Below, piece after piece: positions 30,570 through 40,377 of a DNA stretch of 64,000 nt. Under the pieces are notes generated by a model that saw only the letters and a program-made list of their open reading frames with translations, was not told the origin of the DNA and did no database searches. Each line of letters begins with the position of its first letter. The stretch's first letter is position 1. A program made the position numbers and the translations under genes. The stretch is from Sphingomonas jeddahensis (lineage in GTDB: Bacteria; Pseudomonadota; Alphaproteobacteria; Sphingomonadales; Sphingomonadaceae), in contig NZ_MPSB01000014.1 in NCBI RefSeq assembly GCF_001981525.1, positions 1 through 64,000 of the forward strand, read 5' to 3'.

Positions 30570-32786
30570 TCAGGCTACCGCCGGCAGCTTTTCAAGGTGC
30601 TTCTCCAGCGTGATCGGATAGTCGCGGACGCGCACGCCGGTGGCGTTGTAGATCGCGTTCGCGACCGCCGCGCCGACGCCGCAGATGCCGAGTTCGCCGA
30701 CGCCCTTGGCCTTCATCGGATTGGCATATTCGTCCGCCTCATCGAGGAACACGACCTCTTGGTGCGGGATGTCGGCATGCACCGGGACTTCGTAGCTGGC
30801 GAGATCGTGATTGACGAAGAAGCCGAAACGCTTGTCGACCGCCAGTTCCTCCATCAGCGCGGCGCCCGCGCCCATCGTCATCGCGCCGATCACCTGGCTG
30901 CGCGCCGACTTGGGGTTGAGGATGCGCCCGGCGGCGCAGACCGCTAGCATGCGGCGGATGCGGGTGACGCCGGTATAGGCGTTCACGCCGACCTCGACGA
31001 AGTGCGCGCCGAAGGTGGAAAGCTGGTGCTTCTTCTCCAAATCGCCAAACTCGATCTTGTCCTCAACGACCAGCTCGCCGGCGGAGGCGGCGTCGCGCAA
31101 CGCGGCTGAGCGGTTGCCGCTTTTCACCTGGCCGGCCTCGAACACGGCGTCGGCCGAATTGTAGCCGAGCCGCTGGGCGACTTGCTCACGCAGCTTGGCA
31201 CAGGCAGCATAGACGCCGGCGGTCGAGTTGGCAGCTCCCCATTGGCCGCCAGAGCCGGCGGAGGCGGGGAAGGAGCTGTCCCCGAGCTTCACCACCACCG
31301 CTTCCGCGGGCACGCCCATCATCTCGCCCGCGGTCTGGGCGATGATCGTGTAGGTGCCGGTGCCGATGTCGGTCATGTCGGTTTCGACCGTCACAATGCC
31401 GTCGCGTGACAGGCGAACGCGCGCGCCCGAGGTGGTGTTGATGTGGTTGCGGAAAGCCGCAGCGACGCCCATGCCGACCAGCCACTGACCGTCGTGGACC
31501 TGCGCCGGCTTGGCATTGCGGCGGTTCCAGCCGAACTTGTCCGCGCCTTCATTCAAGCAGCGGATCAGCTGGCGCTCCGAGAACTTGCGCTCGGGCTTCT
31601 CGGGATCGACCTGGGTGTCGTTCTTGATGCGGAATTCGACCGGATCCATGCCGAGCCTTTCCGCCATCTCATCCATGGCGATCTCTAGCGCCATCATGCC
31701 CGGCGCTTCGCCCGGCGCGCGCATGGCGTTGCCTTCAGGCAGGTCGAGCACGGCGAGGCGCATCGCGGTCATGCGGTTGGCGCCGGCGTAGAGCAATTTG
31801 GTCTGCTGCACCGCCGTTTCCGGGCCGCCATCAGGCAGGTCGCCCGAGCCGCTTTCGTGCGCGATGGCGGTGATCGTGCCGTCCTTCATCGCGCCAATTC
31901 GGATGCGTTGGTGCGTGGCGGGGCGGTGCGTGGTGTTGTTGGCGATGAACGGGCGCGGGAGGGCGACCTTCACCGGCCGCTTAGCGGCCTTGGCGCCCAG
32001 CGCGGCCATCAGCGCGTCGGCGCGGACGAACAGCTTTCCGCCGAAGCCGCCGCCGATGTATGGCGAGATTAGGCGGACCTTGTCCTCGGGCATGTTCAGC
32101 GTCAGCGCGACGTCGCGCTTGCTCCAGGCGATCATCTGGTTGGAGGTCCAGAGCGTCAGCTCGTCGCCGTTCCAGGCGGCGACCGAGGCGTGCGGCTCCA
32201 TCATCGCGTGGCTGTGATCGGGGGTGTGATATTCGGCGTCGAGCTTCACCGGCGCGGCGGCGAACGCTTCTTCGAACTTGCCGACGCGCTCGACGGGCGG
32301 GGCGCCGCTGTTCGGGCCGCCGGAGCCGCCGACGAGCGGGGCCACCTTTAGCTGTTCGGTAAGATCGTAGCGGCCCTTCTCGCGCGCATAATCAACGCGG
32401 ACCAGCGACGCGGCGGCGCGGGCCTGTTCGAATGTCTCGGCGACGACCACCGCGACCGCTTGGTGGTAATGCTCCACCTCGGGGCCGGCGAGCAGCTTGG
32501 CGGTGTTGTTCTTGCCCTTGCCAAGCTTGCCCGCCTCCGCGGCGGTGACGATCGTGATGACGCCGGGCGCGGCCTTGGCGGCCGCGGTGTCGATGCGGGT
32601 TATGCGGCCCTTGGCGACGCTTGATCCGACGATCGCGCCGTACGCGACATTCTCGATGTCGTGATGCTCATAGGCATAAGGCGCGAGGCCGCTGGTCTTC
32701 AGCGGGCCATCGATACGGTCGTGGGCGCGGCCGATCACCTTCAGGCGGTCGATCGGGTTGGTTCCCTCGGCTTGTTCGAACTTCAT
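30570..32786 (-). CDS. paoC: Aldehyde oxidoreductase molybdopterin-binding subunit
   Basis: A 738-residue subunit of the xanthine oxidase family. Motifs include YIGGGFGGK (molybdenum cofactor binding), MEPHASVAAW, APGEAPGMMALE, GSGGQWGAANS and the late KGVGELGICGVG with the catalytic Glu. With PaoA and PaoB it forms a periplasmic aldehyde oxidase that detoxifies aldehydes and needs a molybdopterin cytosine dinucleotide cofactor (family knowledge). Start ATG 32786 (MKFEQAEG). Followed by paoB five bases upstream in the transcript order A-B-C. Confidence 0.93.
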   Translation of the reverse strand: MKFEQAEGTNPIDRLKVIGRAHDRIDGPLKTSGLAPYAYEHHDIENVAYGAIVGSSVAKGRITRIDTAAAKAAPGVITIVTAAEAGKLGKGKNNTAKLLAGPEVEHYHQAVAVVVAETFEQARAAASLVRVDYAREKGRYDLTEQLKVAPLVGGSGGPNSGAPPVERVGKFEEAFAAAPVKLDAEYHTPDHSHAMMEPHASVAAWNGDELTLWTSNQMIAWSKRDVALTLNMPEDKVRLISPYIGGGFGGKLFVRADALMAALGAKAAKRPVKVALPRPFIANNTTHRPATHQRIRIGAMKDGTITAIAHESGSGDLPDGGPETAVQQTKLLYAGANRMTAMRLAVLDLPEGNAMRAPGEAPGMMALEIAMDEMAERLGMDPVEFRIKNDTQVDPEKPERKFSERQLIRCLNEGADKFGWNRRNAKPAQVHDGQWLVGMGVAAAFRNHINTTSGARVRLSRDGIVTVETDMTDIGTGTYTIIAQTAGEMMGVPAEAVVVKLGDSSFPASAGSGGQWGAANSTAGVYAACAKLREQVAQRLGYNSADAVFEAGQVKSGNRSAALRDAASAGELVVEDKIEFGDLEKKHQLSTFGAHFVEVGVNAYTGVTRIRRMLAVCAAGRILNPKSARSQVIGAMTMGAGAALMEELAVDKRFGFFVNHDLASYEVPVHADIPHQEVVFLDEADEYANPMKAKGVGELGICGVGAAVANAIYNATGVRVRDYPITLEKHLEKLPAVA

Positions 32787-32791
32787 GGGTC

Positions 32792-33742
32792 TCAGGCCTT
32801 CGCTTGAGCGATGACGGATGCCAGCGCGCGGGTCGCGAGTGGCAGCTTGAAGGCGTTGTCCTTGGTCGGCGTGGCGCCTTGGAAGGCGCGCGCGGTGACC
32901 GCGGCGGCGCCCTGGGGCACCAATGCCTCCGCTTCCTCGACACGCCACGGCCGGGGCGCGACGCCGCCAAAGGCAACGCGGCCGGTGCCGTCGGGCTGGA
33001 TCACCGCGGCGACCGACACGAGCGCGAAGGCGTAGGAGGCGCGGTCGCGCACCTTCTCGTAGAAATGCTTGCCGCCGAGCGGGCGGGGCAGGGTGACGTG
33101 AGTGATGAGTTCGCCCGGACGCAGCACCGTGTCCTGCTCGGGACGATCGCCCCACAGGCGGTGGAAGTCAGCGATCGGGATCGAGCGACGCTCGCCCTGC
33201 GGGTCGATCGTCTCGATCACGGCGTCGAGCACGCGAAGGCCGACCGCCATGTCGCCGGGGAAGGTGGCGATGCACTTGTCGGACACGCCGATCAGGCCGA
33301 GCTGGCGCGAATAGCCGCCGATCGCGGCGCAGCCCGAGCCGGGCTTGCGCTTGTTGCAGGGCATGTTGATGTCGTAGAAATAGGGGCAACGCGTGCGCTG
33401 GAGCAGGTTGCCGGCGGTCGACGCCTTGTTGCGCAGCTGGCCGCTGGCACCGGCGACGATCGAGCGGGTCAGCACGCCATAGTCGCGGCGGACGCGCTCG
33501 TCGGCGGCGAGATCGGTGTTGCTGACCAAGGCGCCGATGCGCAGCCCGCCCTCGGGCGTCTGCTCAATTTTGTCGAGATCGAGATCCTGCACATCGACGA
33601 GGTGGGTGGGCGTTTCCACCTCGATCTTCATCAGATCGAGGAGGTTGGTGCCGCCGGCGATGAACTTGGCGCCCGGCTTACCCGCGACGATGCGCGCGGC
33701 GGCGACTGGATCGGTCGCGCGTTCGTAGGTGAAGGCCCTCAT
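32792..33742 (-). CDS. paoB: Aldehyde oxidoreductase FAD-binding subunit
   Basis: A 316-residue FAD subunit. [18 protein letters not shown] near 25-42 binds FAD pyrophosphate, and [16 protein letters not shown] near 108 continues into an insertion with clustered Cys ([18 protein letters not shown]) that in PaoB carries an extra 4Fe-4S cluster. Overlaps paoA by four bases (ATGA) and precedes paoC. Confidence 0.93.
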   Translation of the reverse strand: MRAFTYERATDPVAAARIVAGKPGAKFIAGGTNLLDLMKIEVETPTHLVDVQDLDLDKIEQTPEGGLRIGALVSNTDLAADERVRRDYGVLTRSIVAGASGQLRNKASTAGNLLQRTRCPYFYDINMPCNKRKPGSGCAAIGGYSRQLGLIGVSDKCIATFPGDMAVGLRVLDAVIETIDPQGERRSIPIADFHRLWGDRPEQDTVLRPGELITHVTLPRPLGGKHFYEKVRDRASYAFALVSVAAVIQPDGTGRVAFGGVAPRPWRVEEAEALVPQGAAAVTARAFQGATPTKDNAFKLPLATRALASVIAQAKA

Positions 33743-34377
33743 GCCTTTGCTCCTGCAACCTCAGCCATCGCATCCGCGATGTTGGAATAAGCGCCGCAGC
33801 GGCAGATGTTGCCGCTCATCCGTTCGCGCATTTCAAGCGCGGTGAAGCCGGGCTTCTCCGCTACATCGGCTTGGACGTGGCTGGGAATGCCCTTCTTGAT
33901 CTCGTCCAGCACCGCGACGGCCGAGCAGATCTGGCCGGGCGTGCAATAGCCGCATTGATAGCCGTCGTGCTTCACGAATGCGGCCTGCATCGGGTGCAGC
34001 TTCTCCGGTGTGCCGAGGCCTTCGATCGTGGTGATCTCGTCGCCTTCGTGCATCACCGCGAGGCTGAGGCAGGAATTGATCCGTTGACCGTCGACGATGA
34101 CGGTGCAGGCGCCGCACTGCCCGTGGTCGCAGCCCTTCTTGGTGCCGGTGAGGTGGAGGTTCTCACGCAAGGCATCGAGCAGGGTGGTGCGGGTATCGAC
34201 CGTCAGCGAGCGCTGCTCGCCGTTGACGGTGAAGCGGACAGGCATCATCGGCGGCTCCGAGGCTTTGGCGGGCGACTGCGGCGCGCCGCGGGCAGGGGTG
34301 GCGGCAACCGCCACGCTGGCGGCGCTTCCGGCGAGCACGCCGCGGCGCGACACTCCGGCTTCGATAAAGTCCGACAT
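33739..34377 (-). CDS. paoA: Aldehyde oxidoreductase 2Fe-2S subunit, Tat-exported
   Basis: A 212-residue subunit with a twin-arginine signal ([11 protein letters not shown]) so the folded complex is exported by Tat. Plant-type 2Fe-2S cluster: [14 protein letters not shown]; second cluster: [12 protein letters not shown] and [10 protein letters not shown]. First gene of paoABC; divergent from a c-type cytochrome gene 140 bases away that might accept its electrons. Confidence 0.93.
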   Translation of the reverse strand: MSDFIEAGVSRRGVLAGSAASVAVAATPARGAPQSPAKASEPPMMPVRFTVNGEQRSLTVDTRTTLLDALRENLHLTGTKKGCDHGQCGACTVIVDGQRINSCLSLAVMHEGDEITTIEGLGTPEKLHPMQAAFVKHDGYQCGYCTPGQICSAVAVLDEIKKGIPSHVQADVAEKPGFTALEMRERMSGNICRCGAYSNIADAMAEVAGAKA

Positions 34378-34517
34378 GGACCTCGGTTCCTTATGGTTTG
34401 GCTGAATTCGGTACGAATGGGCGGGCGGGCGCCCTTGCGGGCATCATAACGCAGAAACGAAGCGTTTGGACCCCCGACGTGAGCGCAGAGTTTGCTTCGG
34501 GCGAAGGGGAGTCGAAA

Positions 34518-34970
34518 TTGGCGGCATCTGGGTTTCGAAACAGGCGGTGTGGATCGCTGACGGCGTTGGTGATGGTGCTGGCGGGGTGCAGCGACAGCGG
34601 TCGCGAGGAGCGGCGGCGGGCGGCAGGGCCGGGTGCCTCTTTCGCCGCGCTGATGCGGGTGGCGGATGCCGAAGCTGGCGCCGCCGCCTTTGGCCAATGC
34701 GGTGCCTGTCACACGGTGCGCCGGGGCGGCGGGGATCGCAACGGCCCGAACCTGTTCGGAGTGGTGGGCTCGCCGATCGCCGGAAACAGCCCGCGCTTCG
34801 GCTATACGGCGGCGCTGCAGGACGTAGGCGGTGATTGGACGCGTGAGCGGATGGACGCGTGGCTCACCAACCCGCAGCGCTTTGCGCCCGGCACGTCGAT
34901 GCGCTTTCCAGGCGTGGCCGATCCGCTCGTCCGCGCAGACATCATCGCTTATCTGGCAACGCAGAAATGA
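34518..34970 (+). CDS. c-type cytochrome, probable lipoprotein
   Basis: About 150 residues with one haem site CGACH and an axial Met in TSMRFPG, as in class I cytochromes c. A hydrophobic leader with lipobox LAGC (MVLAGCSDSG) suggests a lipid anchor. TTG 34518 is preceded by AGGGGAG at good spacing and gives a compact leader; GTG 34481 and ATG 34398 are in-frame alternatives without leader character. Divergent from paoA, so a role as electron acceptor is possible but not shown. Confidence 0.8.
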   Translation: MAASGFRNRRCGSLTALVMVLAGCSDSGREERRRAAGPGASFAALMRVADAEAGAAAFGQCGACHTVRRGGGDRNGPNLFGVVGSPIAGNSPRFGYTAALQDVGGDWTRERMDAWLTNPQRFAPGTSMRFPGVADPLVRADIIAYLATQK

Positions 34971-34985
34971 CGCTTGCGGAAGCGC

Positions 34986-35061
34986 TGGTGGGTCCGCCGG
35001 GGCTCGAACCCGGGACCTCTCGATTAAAAGTCGCTTGCTCTACCGACTGAGCTACGGACCC
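34986..35061 (-). tRNA. tRNA-Lys (anticodon TTT)
   Basis: Minus-strand cloverleaf of 76 bases: acceptor GGGTCCG/CGGACCC, D arm GCTCAGTCGGTAGAGC, anticodon loop CTTTTAA (anticodon TTT), T arm GGGTTCGAGCCC, discriminator A and encoded CCA. Its first 10 bases overlap the 3' end of folK on the same strand. Confidence 0.96.
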
Positions 35062-35555
35062 GCACCAGCGCCGCTGCGCCTAGGCAGAGCGCAGCGGCGG
35101 GTCAACCGGGCATGTAGCTGACGCACCGTAAGTCCCGTCAGCGGATCGCGCCAGGAGGGGGCTAAGCGCGCGAGCGGCGCGAGGACAAAATCGCGCATGC
35201 GGAAGGCGGCGTGGGGGATCGTCAAATCGCTGTCTTGATAGGTGCCGCCGGACCATAGGATCAGGTCGAGATCGATCACGCGCGCGCCCCAGCGCTGGCC
35301 GCGTCGGCGGCCGAAGCGGCGTTCAATCGCCTTCAGCGTGCGCAGCAGCTCACGCGGCGAGGCATCGCTCTCAATGATCGCGACGGTGTTGGCGAAGCGG
35401 CGGATCGACGGGCCGAGCGGGGCGCTGTTGATGATCGGAGCGACCGCGACCACGCCGCGCAGCGCGGCAAGCGCGGCGGCGACTTCGTGGGCGGGCGTGC
35501 CATGGCGGCCGCGTCGGTTCGATCCCGCCGCCACGACATAGGTTGAGCGCGTCAT
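35052..35555 (-). CDS. folK: 2-amino-4-hydroxy-6-hydroxymethyldihydropteridine diphosphokinase
   Basis: A 167-residue HPPK of folate synthesis that transfers pyrophosphate from ATP to hydroxymethyldihydropterin. The signature RWGARVIDLDLIL near 88-100 and PHAAFRMRDFVLAPL near 115-129 contain the metal-binding and ATP-binding residues. The C-terminal tail (residues 150-167) is basic and poorly conserved. The stop codon lies inside the 5' acceptor stem of tRNA-Lys on the same strand. Confidence 0.92.
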   Translation of the reverse strand: MTRSTYVVAAGSNRRGRHGTPAHEVAAALAALRGVVAVAPIINSAPLGPSIRRFANTVAIIESDASPRELLRTLKAIERRFGRRRGQRWGARVIDLDLILWSGGTYQDSDLTIPHAAFRMRDFVLAPLARLAPSWRDPLTGLTVRQLHARLTRRCALPRRSGAGAGP

Positions 35556-35578
35556 GCTTCACCGCCTATCGGGTCGCG

Positions 35579-36241
35579 ATGAACTTCGCACCCTCCGCCA
35601 TGCCGGCGACCGAACCGCCCCAGGATTGTCCGCTCTGCCCGCGCCTGAGGGGTTTTCGCCACGCGCTGCGCGCTGAATATCCAGATTGGTGGAATGCGCC
35701 GGTGCCGGCGTTCGGGGACCCGAATGCGTGGTTGGTGATCGTCGGGCTGGCGCCGGGCAAGCATGGCGCCAACCGGACCGGACGGCCGTTCACCGGGGAT
35801 TATGCCGGCGAGCTGCTGTATGCGACGCTGGCCAAATACGGGCTGAGCGAGGGGCAGTTCGAGGCGCGGCCGGATGATGGGCTGCAATTACGCGGCGTGA
35901 TGCTGGTCAATGCGGTGCGCTGTCTGCCGCCCGAGAACAAGCCGACGCCCGAGGAAATCCGCACCTGCCGCCAGTATCTGGAGGCGCCGCTAGCCGAGCT
36001 GCCCAACGCGGCCGTGTTCATCGCGCTGGGGCAAATCGCCCATCAATCGGCCGTCAAGGCACTGGGCGGCAAGCTGCCGAAGGCGAAGTTCGGGCATCTG
36101 GCGGAGCATCGCATGCCGGACGGCCGCCTGCTGATCGATAGCTATCATTGCTCCCGCTACAACCAGAATACCGGGCGGCTGACCGCGCCGATGTTCGAAG
36201 CGGTGTTCGAACGGGCATTGGCGATCCGTGAGGCGGGTTGA
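35579..36241 (+). CDS. Uracil-DNA glycosylase, family 5 (UdgB) type
   Basis: A 220-residue protein. Motif A GLAPGKHGANRTGRPFTGD near 60 and motif B HCSRYNQNTGRL near 190 are those of type-5 UDG, which removes uracil and some deaminated purines. Cys in DCPLCPRL near the N-terminus and later CRQ may hold an Fe-S cluster, as in related families. ATG 35579 is used; ATG 35600 is possible. Divergent from folK. Confidence 0.87.
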   Translation: MNFAPSAMPATEPPQDCPLCPRLRGFRHALRAEYPDWWNAPVPAFGDPNAWLVIVGLAPGKHGANRTGRPFTGDYAGELLYATLAKYGLSEGQFEARPDDGLQLRGVMLVNAVRCLPPENKPTPEEIRTCRQYLEAPLAELPNAAVFIALGQIAHQSAVKALGGKLPKAKFGHLAEHRMPDGRLLIDSYHCSRYNQNTGRLTAPMFEAVFERALAIREAG

Positions 36242-36310
36242 TCGGCCTCTCCGCGGAAAGTCCAGGCGTGCGCGCGATAATCGGACCCCACCGGTGGGCG
36301 CGCATCGTTG

Positions 36311-36350
36311 TGTTGCAAAGCAGCTAGATAGCTATATGGGATGTTGCAAC
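36311..36350. promoter_or_regulatory. Paired TGTTGCAA boxes upstream of the TonB receptor
   Basis: TGTTGCAA occurs at 36311 and 36342, 31 bases apart (about three helical turns); because TTGCAA is self-complementary the outer GTTGCAA/TTGCAAC also form a dyad. The region is AT-richer and lies 50-90 bases before ATG 36400. The binding protein is unknown. Confidence 0.45.
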
Positions 36351-36399
36351 ATACCAAGCCGGTGAGCTCAGGACGCCGGTTCATGGCCAGGGAGTTTCC

Positions 36400-38490
36400 A
36401 TGTTCGTCGTCGCCAGCTTCTCCGCCGGTTTGCGCTCGTCCGTTTTCGGGCTCGCGCTGATGATCGGGGCAGCGCCTTTGGCCGCGCAGGCCCAGAACAA
36501 TGCCGATCAGCCGGAGGACGCCGCCGAGCGGTCCGATATCGTTGTCCTGGGTACGCGCAGCACGGTTGACCGCACGCTTTCGTCGGATCTTGTCACCGAA
36601 CGCATGTCGCAATCGAGCCGGTCGATCGAGCGCGACGTTCTGGATGCGGCGGGGACGTATCGGCTGAGTGACGCGCTGGAGCTGGTCAGCGGGTTCAGCC
36701 AGCAGAACAACCGCGGCGGCGTGATCGATAATTTCGCGGTTCGCGGCTTCCTCGGTACGCCGGACGGAGGCGCCGAATATTATCTGAACGGCTTTCTGGC
36801 GAACCGGGGCATGGCGCCGCCGCGCGATCCTGCCACGACCGAGCGCATCGAGGTGCTGAAGGGGCCGGCGGGCGCGTTGTTCGGCGATGTCGATCCGGGC
36901 GGGCGCGTCAACATCGTGACGAAGGTGCCGCGCTTCGCGCCGCATGCCAATGCCATGATCAGCTACGGATCGTTCAACACGCGTCGCGCGGAAATTGACA
37001 TGACGGGGCCGCTGACGGACACGCTGGCGGCGCGGATCGTGGTGGCTGGCGAGGACAGCGACGGGTGGCGTGATACCGTGACGCTTCGGCGCCGGATCGT
37101 CTCGCCTTCGCTTACCTGGCAGCCGAGCGATGCGCTGCGGCTGACCTATACCGGCGAGTTCAGCCAGTTCGACACGCCATTCGATCGCGGCAGCCCGGCA
37201 ATCAACGGCGATCCCAATGCGCTGCCGCGTTCGAATTATTATGGCGAGCCGTCGAACGGCATCACGAAATCGCGCAATGACCAGCATCAGCTGACCGGCC
37301 TGGCGGAGCTTGGCGGCGGCTGGACGCTGAATGGCGGCGTGGTCTGGCGCACGGGATCGCTGAAGGGCCTGTCGGCGGATCAATCGCGCATCGTCGGCAC
37401 GTCATTGTGGCGGCAGCGCCGCTCGCGCGATTTCAGCGTGGACGATCTGTCGGCGCGGCTGGAGCTTGCCGGTGAGGTCGGGCGGCATCGCGTGAGCGTC
37501 GGGCTGAAGGGCTATCGCTTTCATTATGGCGAGCGCTGGATGCGGATCAATCCGTCGGAAGCGGCGCCTTATGCGATCGACCTGTTCAATCCGGTATATG
37601 GAGCAGTCGCGGCGCCGCTGCGGCCGTTCACTAACAATGACGAAAGCCGCTGGGTGAGCACCTTCTACATCCAGGACATGTGGGAGGTTACCGATCGGCT
37701 GACGCTGGTCGGCGGTGCGCGGATCGATCCCTACCGACAGAAGATCGTCAACAACAACACGGGCGTTACGGGGCGCAACATCGACGAGCCGGTGAATTTC
37801 CGGGTCGGCGGCCGTTACCGCGTGAGCGATGTGATCGCGGTGCATGCGAACTGGGGCGAGAATTTTTCGCTCAACACAGGCACCGACAGCAGCGGTGCGG
37901 GCTTCGGACCGGAGACGGGCAAGGGCTATGAAGTCGGGATCGCCGCCAAACTCCCCGGCATCGACGTGGCGGCGACCTGGTTCGACATCCGCAAGAAGGA
38001 CATTCTCACCACCGATCCCGCGGATCCGAACTATCTCGCGCCGGTCGGCAGTCTGGTCAGCCGCGGGATCGAGCTTGACGCCTCGGCACGGCTCGGCCGG
38101 CGCTGGCAGATCGTAGCGAATTACGCCTGGCTTGATGCGAAGGCGGATGACGTCGCCTTCCCGACGCCCGAGGTGCTCAACGTGCCCGAGCATTCGGGCA
38201 CGCTGCTGGTGGTGCATCGCATTCCGACGGCGCGGGGCGAGTGGCAGCTTAGCGGCGGCGCGGCGTATGTCGGCGATCGTGCCGGATCGGTGGCGGCGAC
38301 CCCGGTGCTGCTCCCCGGTTATGTCAAGGCGAAGGCGGCGATCGAGGCGCCGATCGCCGAGGGGCTGCGCTTCCGGCTCGAGGCGGACAATCTGTTCGAC
38401 GCGCATTATGCCGCAAGCTCCTACAGCGCGCTGTGGATCTATCCCGGGGCGCCGCGCACGGTGCGCGCTTCGCTTCGGTTCGAGATGTGA
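36400..38490 (+). CDS. TonB-dependent siderophore receptor
   Basis: A 696-residue outer-membrane receptor with a signal peptide (residues 1-31, cleavage near AQAQ). The plug domain (about 45-180) has RSIERDVLDAAGTYRLSDAL, FAVRGF and ERIEVLKGPAGALFGDVDPG, typical of siderophore receptors of the FhuA/FoxA kind; the rest is a 22-strand barrel ending in LRFEM with a terminal aromatic/Met. It imports a ferric siderophore with TonB energy. GGAG eight bases before ATG 36400. No siderophore synthesis genes are near. Confidence 0.93.
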   Translation: MFVVASFSAGLRSSVFGLALMIGAAPLAAQAQNNADQPEDAAERSDIVVLGTRSTVDRTLSSDLVTERMSQSSRSIERDVLDAAGTYRLSDALELVSGFSQQNNRGGVIDNFAVRGFLGTPDGGAEYYLNGFLANRGMAPPRDPATTERIEVLKGPAGALFGDVDPGGRVNIVTKVPRFAPHANAMISYGSFNTRRAEIDMTGPLTDTLAARIVVAGEDSDGWRDTVTLRRRIVSPSLTWQPSDALRLTYTGEFSQFDTPFDRGSPAINGDPNALPRSNYYGEPSNGITKSRNDQHQLTGLAELGGGWTLNGGVVWRTGSLKGLSADQSRIVGTSLWRQRRSRDFSVDDLSARLELAGEVGRHRVSVGLKGYRFHYGERWMRINPSEAAPYAIDLFNPVYGAVAAPLRPFTNNDESRWVSTFYIQDMWEVTDRLTLVGGARIDPYRQKIVNNNTGVTGRNIDEPVNFRVGGRYRVSDVIAVHANWGENFSLNTGTDSSGAGFGPETGKGYEVGIAAKLPGIDVAATWFDIRKKDILTTDPADPNYLAPVGSLVSRGIELDASARLGRRWQIVANYAWLDAKADDVAFPTPEVLNVPEHSGTLLVVHRIPTARGEWQLSGGAAYVGDRAGSVAATPVLLPGYVKAKAAIEAPIAEGLRFRLEADNLFDAHYAASSYSALWIYPGAPRTVRASLRFEM

Positions 38491-38702
38491 GGCGGCCGAC
38501 GCGCTGTTGAGCCGAGGCCCGGCCTTTGCGATCGTGACGTCAAGGCGCTTGCCTCCGGAACGCGTATATCCATACCGGCCTGCAACAGAACGGACGCCCC
38601 GGTGTTTAGCTGTCCCAGCGGGGTGATGGAGCGCATGTGAGCGGAAAAGCGGGCGAGATCGACGAAAGCGGGAAGGCCGGTGGCGTTCCGGCGGGAGGTG
38701 CC

Positions 38703-40358
38703 ATGGATGTTGGTGCACGCGAACCGCTGGGTTCGTCGGGCAAGCACCATTGGCGGGAGGCGACGATCACCGAGCCGGGGCTCGAGGATCGCGGCAACGT
38801 GTTCTTTGCTGCCATCGAAATGACGCGGATGCCGATGATCCTCACCGATCCGCATCAGCGCGACAATCCAATCGTGTTCGCCAACAAGGCGTTCCTCGAC
38901 CTTACTTTGTATGAGGAGAGCGAAGTTCTGGGGCGGAACTGCCGCTTCCTTCAGGGGGCGCAAACCGACCGAGAAATGGTTGCGCAATTGCGGTCGACCG
39001 TGGAAAATCGCGATTCGATCGCGATCGAGATCCTCAACTATCGCCGTGATGGCACGCCGTTCTGGAACGCGGTGTTTATCGGACCGGTATATGATACGTC
39101 GGGCGAGCTATTGTATTTCTTCGCCAGCCAACTGGATGTGACACGGCGCCGCGAAAGCGAGCAATCGTTCCTGCGAGCGCAGAAGATGGAGGCCGTGGGG
39201 CAGCTCACTGCCGGGCTGGCGCATGACTTCAACAACCTGCTTCAGGTGGTGAACGGCAATCTGGAACTCGCCAGCACCCGGGTCAACGATGATCAGACGT
39301 TGCGTTACCTTCAGTCGGCCCGCTCGGCGGCGGAAAGGGGTGCGAAGCTGACCGGGCAATTGCTGGCATTTGCCCGGAAGACCCGGCTCGATCCTCGCCC
39401 TGTCGATGTCAGTGCCTGTATCACCTCCTTTGCCGATGTCATGGAAAGTTCGATTGGCAAGCAGGTCGAACTTCATTTGAGCCTCCGTCGCAACTTGCCG
39501 AAGGCAGTGCTCGATCCAACCCAGTTCGAGATGGCGGTGCTGAACATCGCGCTCAATGCGCGGGATGCGATGCCCGAGGGCGGCGTTATCGAGATCAAGA
39601 CCGGCAAGGTCCGCCTCAACGGCGATGCAGCAGCCCGCGGCCTAACGCCCGGCGAGTATATCTCGGTGGAGGTTTGCGACCAAGGGATCGGCATGCCACC
39701 GCAAGTCGTCGAACGTGCGGTGGAGCCGTTCTTCACCACCAAGGCGACGGGCAAGGGCACAGGCCTGGGCCTTGCCATGGCTTCCGGCTTCGTGCAGCAA
39801 TCCCGCGGGCGGCTCGAGATCGAGAGCGAGGTCGATCACGGGACTGTCATCCGCATGCTGTTCCCGGTCGCCAGTGCCGACGCCGAAGAGCAGGAGCGTC
39901 CGGTGGCGCGAGCGGCCGAAGCGGCTAGCACATCCGGCGCGCACATACTGATCGTGGAAGACAGTTCGGATGTTCTCGTGCTGGCCAAGGAGATCCTGGA
40001 GGCGACCGGCTATCGCGTGTCAACCGCTGAGACTGGCGAGATCGCGCTGAAGCTGTTCGAACAGGCGCCACCGGGGTCGATCGACCTGTTGTTCACCGAC
40101 CTGGTCATGCCCGGTGGGATCAACGGACTGCTGCTGGCCGAGAAGATCGCGGAAATCGATCCGGGGCTGCCGATCCTAATGACCACGGGGTATAATGAGG
40201 AACTGGTGATCGATGGTCCAAAGGCCGCGGGACTGGATGTGCTGGGCAAGCCTTATCGCCGCACCGACTTGCTCGACCGCGTACGACAGGCGTTGAGCCA
40301 GCGCGGCGTCACCGACGTCCGGCGGCGGCGATCGGATTTCGGCCCAGCGGAAGAGTGA
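38703..40358 (+). CDS. LOV-domain hybrid histidine kinase (blue-light sensor)
   Basis: A 551-residue protein: LOV domain (about 30-140) with GRNCRFLQG carrying the flavin-adduct Cys and following NYRRDGTPFWN; DHp helices with the H-box AGLAHDFNNLL; HATPase with NIALNARDAM, DQGIGM and GTGLGLAM; and a C-terminal receiver with LLFTDLVMPG as the phospho-Asp and Lys in LGKPYRR. It should respond to blue light by flavin-Cys adduct and phosphorelay. GGGAGG before ATG 38703 supports this start over GTG 38637. Output partner is not in the window. Confidence 0.93.
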   Translation: MDVGAREPLGSSGKHHWREATITEPGLEDRGNVFFAAIEMTRMPMILTDPHQRDNPIVFANKAFLDLTLYEESEVLGRNCRFLQGAQTDREMVAQLRSTVENRDSIAIEILNYRRDGTPFWNAVFIGPVYDTSGELLYFFASQLDVTRRRESEQSFLRAQKMEAVGQLTAGLAHDFNNLLQVVNGNLELASTRVNDDQTLRYLQSARSAAERGAKLTGQLLAFARKTRLDPRPVDVSACITSFADVMESSIGKQVELHLSLRRNLPKAVLDPTQFEMAVLNIALNARDAMPEGGVIEIKTGKVRLNGDAAARGLTPGEYISVEVCDQGIGMPPQVVERAVEPFFTTKATGKGTGLGLAMASGFVQQSRGRLEIESEVDHGTVIRMLFPVASADAEEQERPVARAAEAASTSGAHILIVEDSSDVLVLAKEILEATGYRVSTAETGEIALKLFEQAPPGSIDLLFTDLVMPGGINGLLLAEKIAEIDPGLPILMTTGYNEELVIDGPKAAGLDVLGKPYRRTDLLDRVRQALSQRGVTDVRRRRSDFGPAEE

Positions 40359-40377
40359 GGGCATCGCCGGCTGCGCC

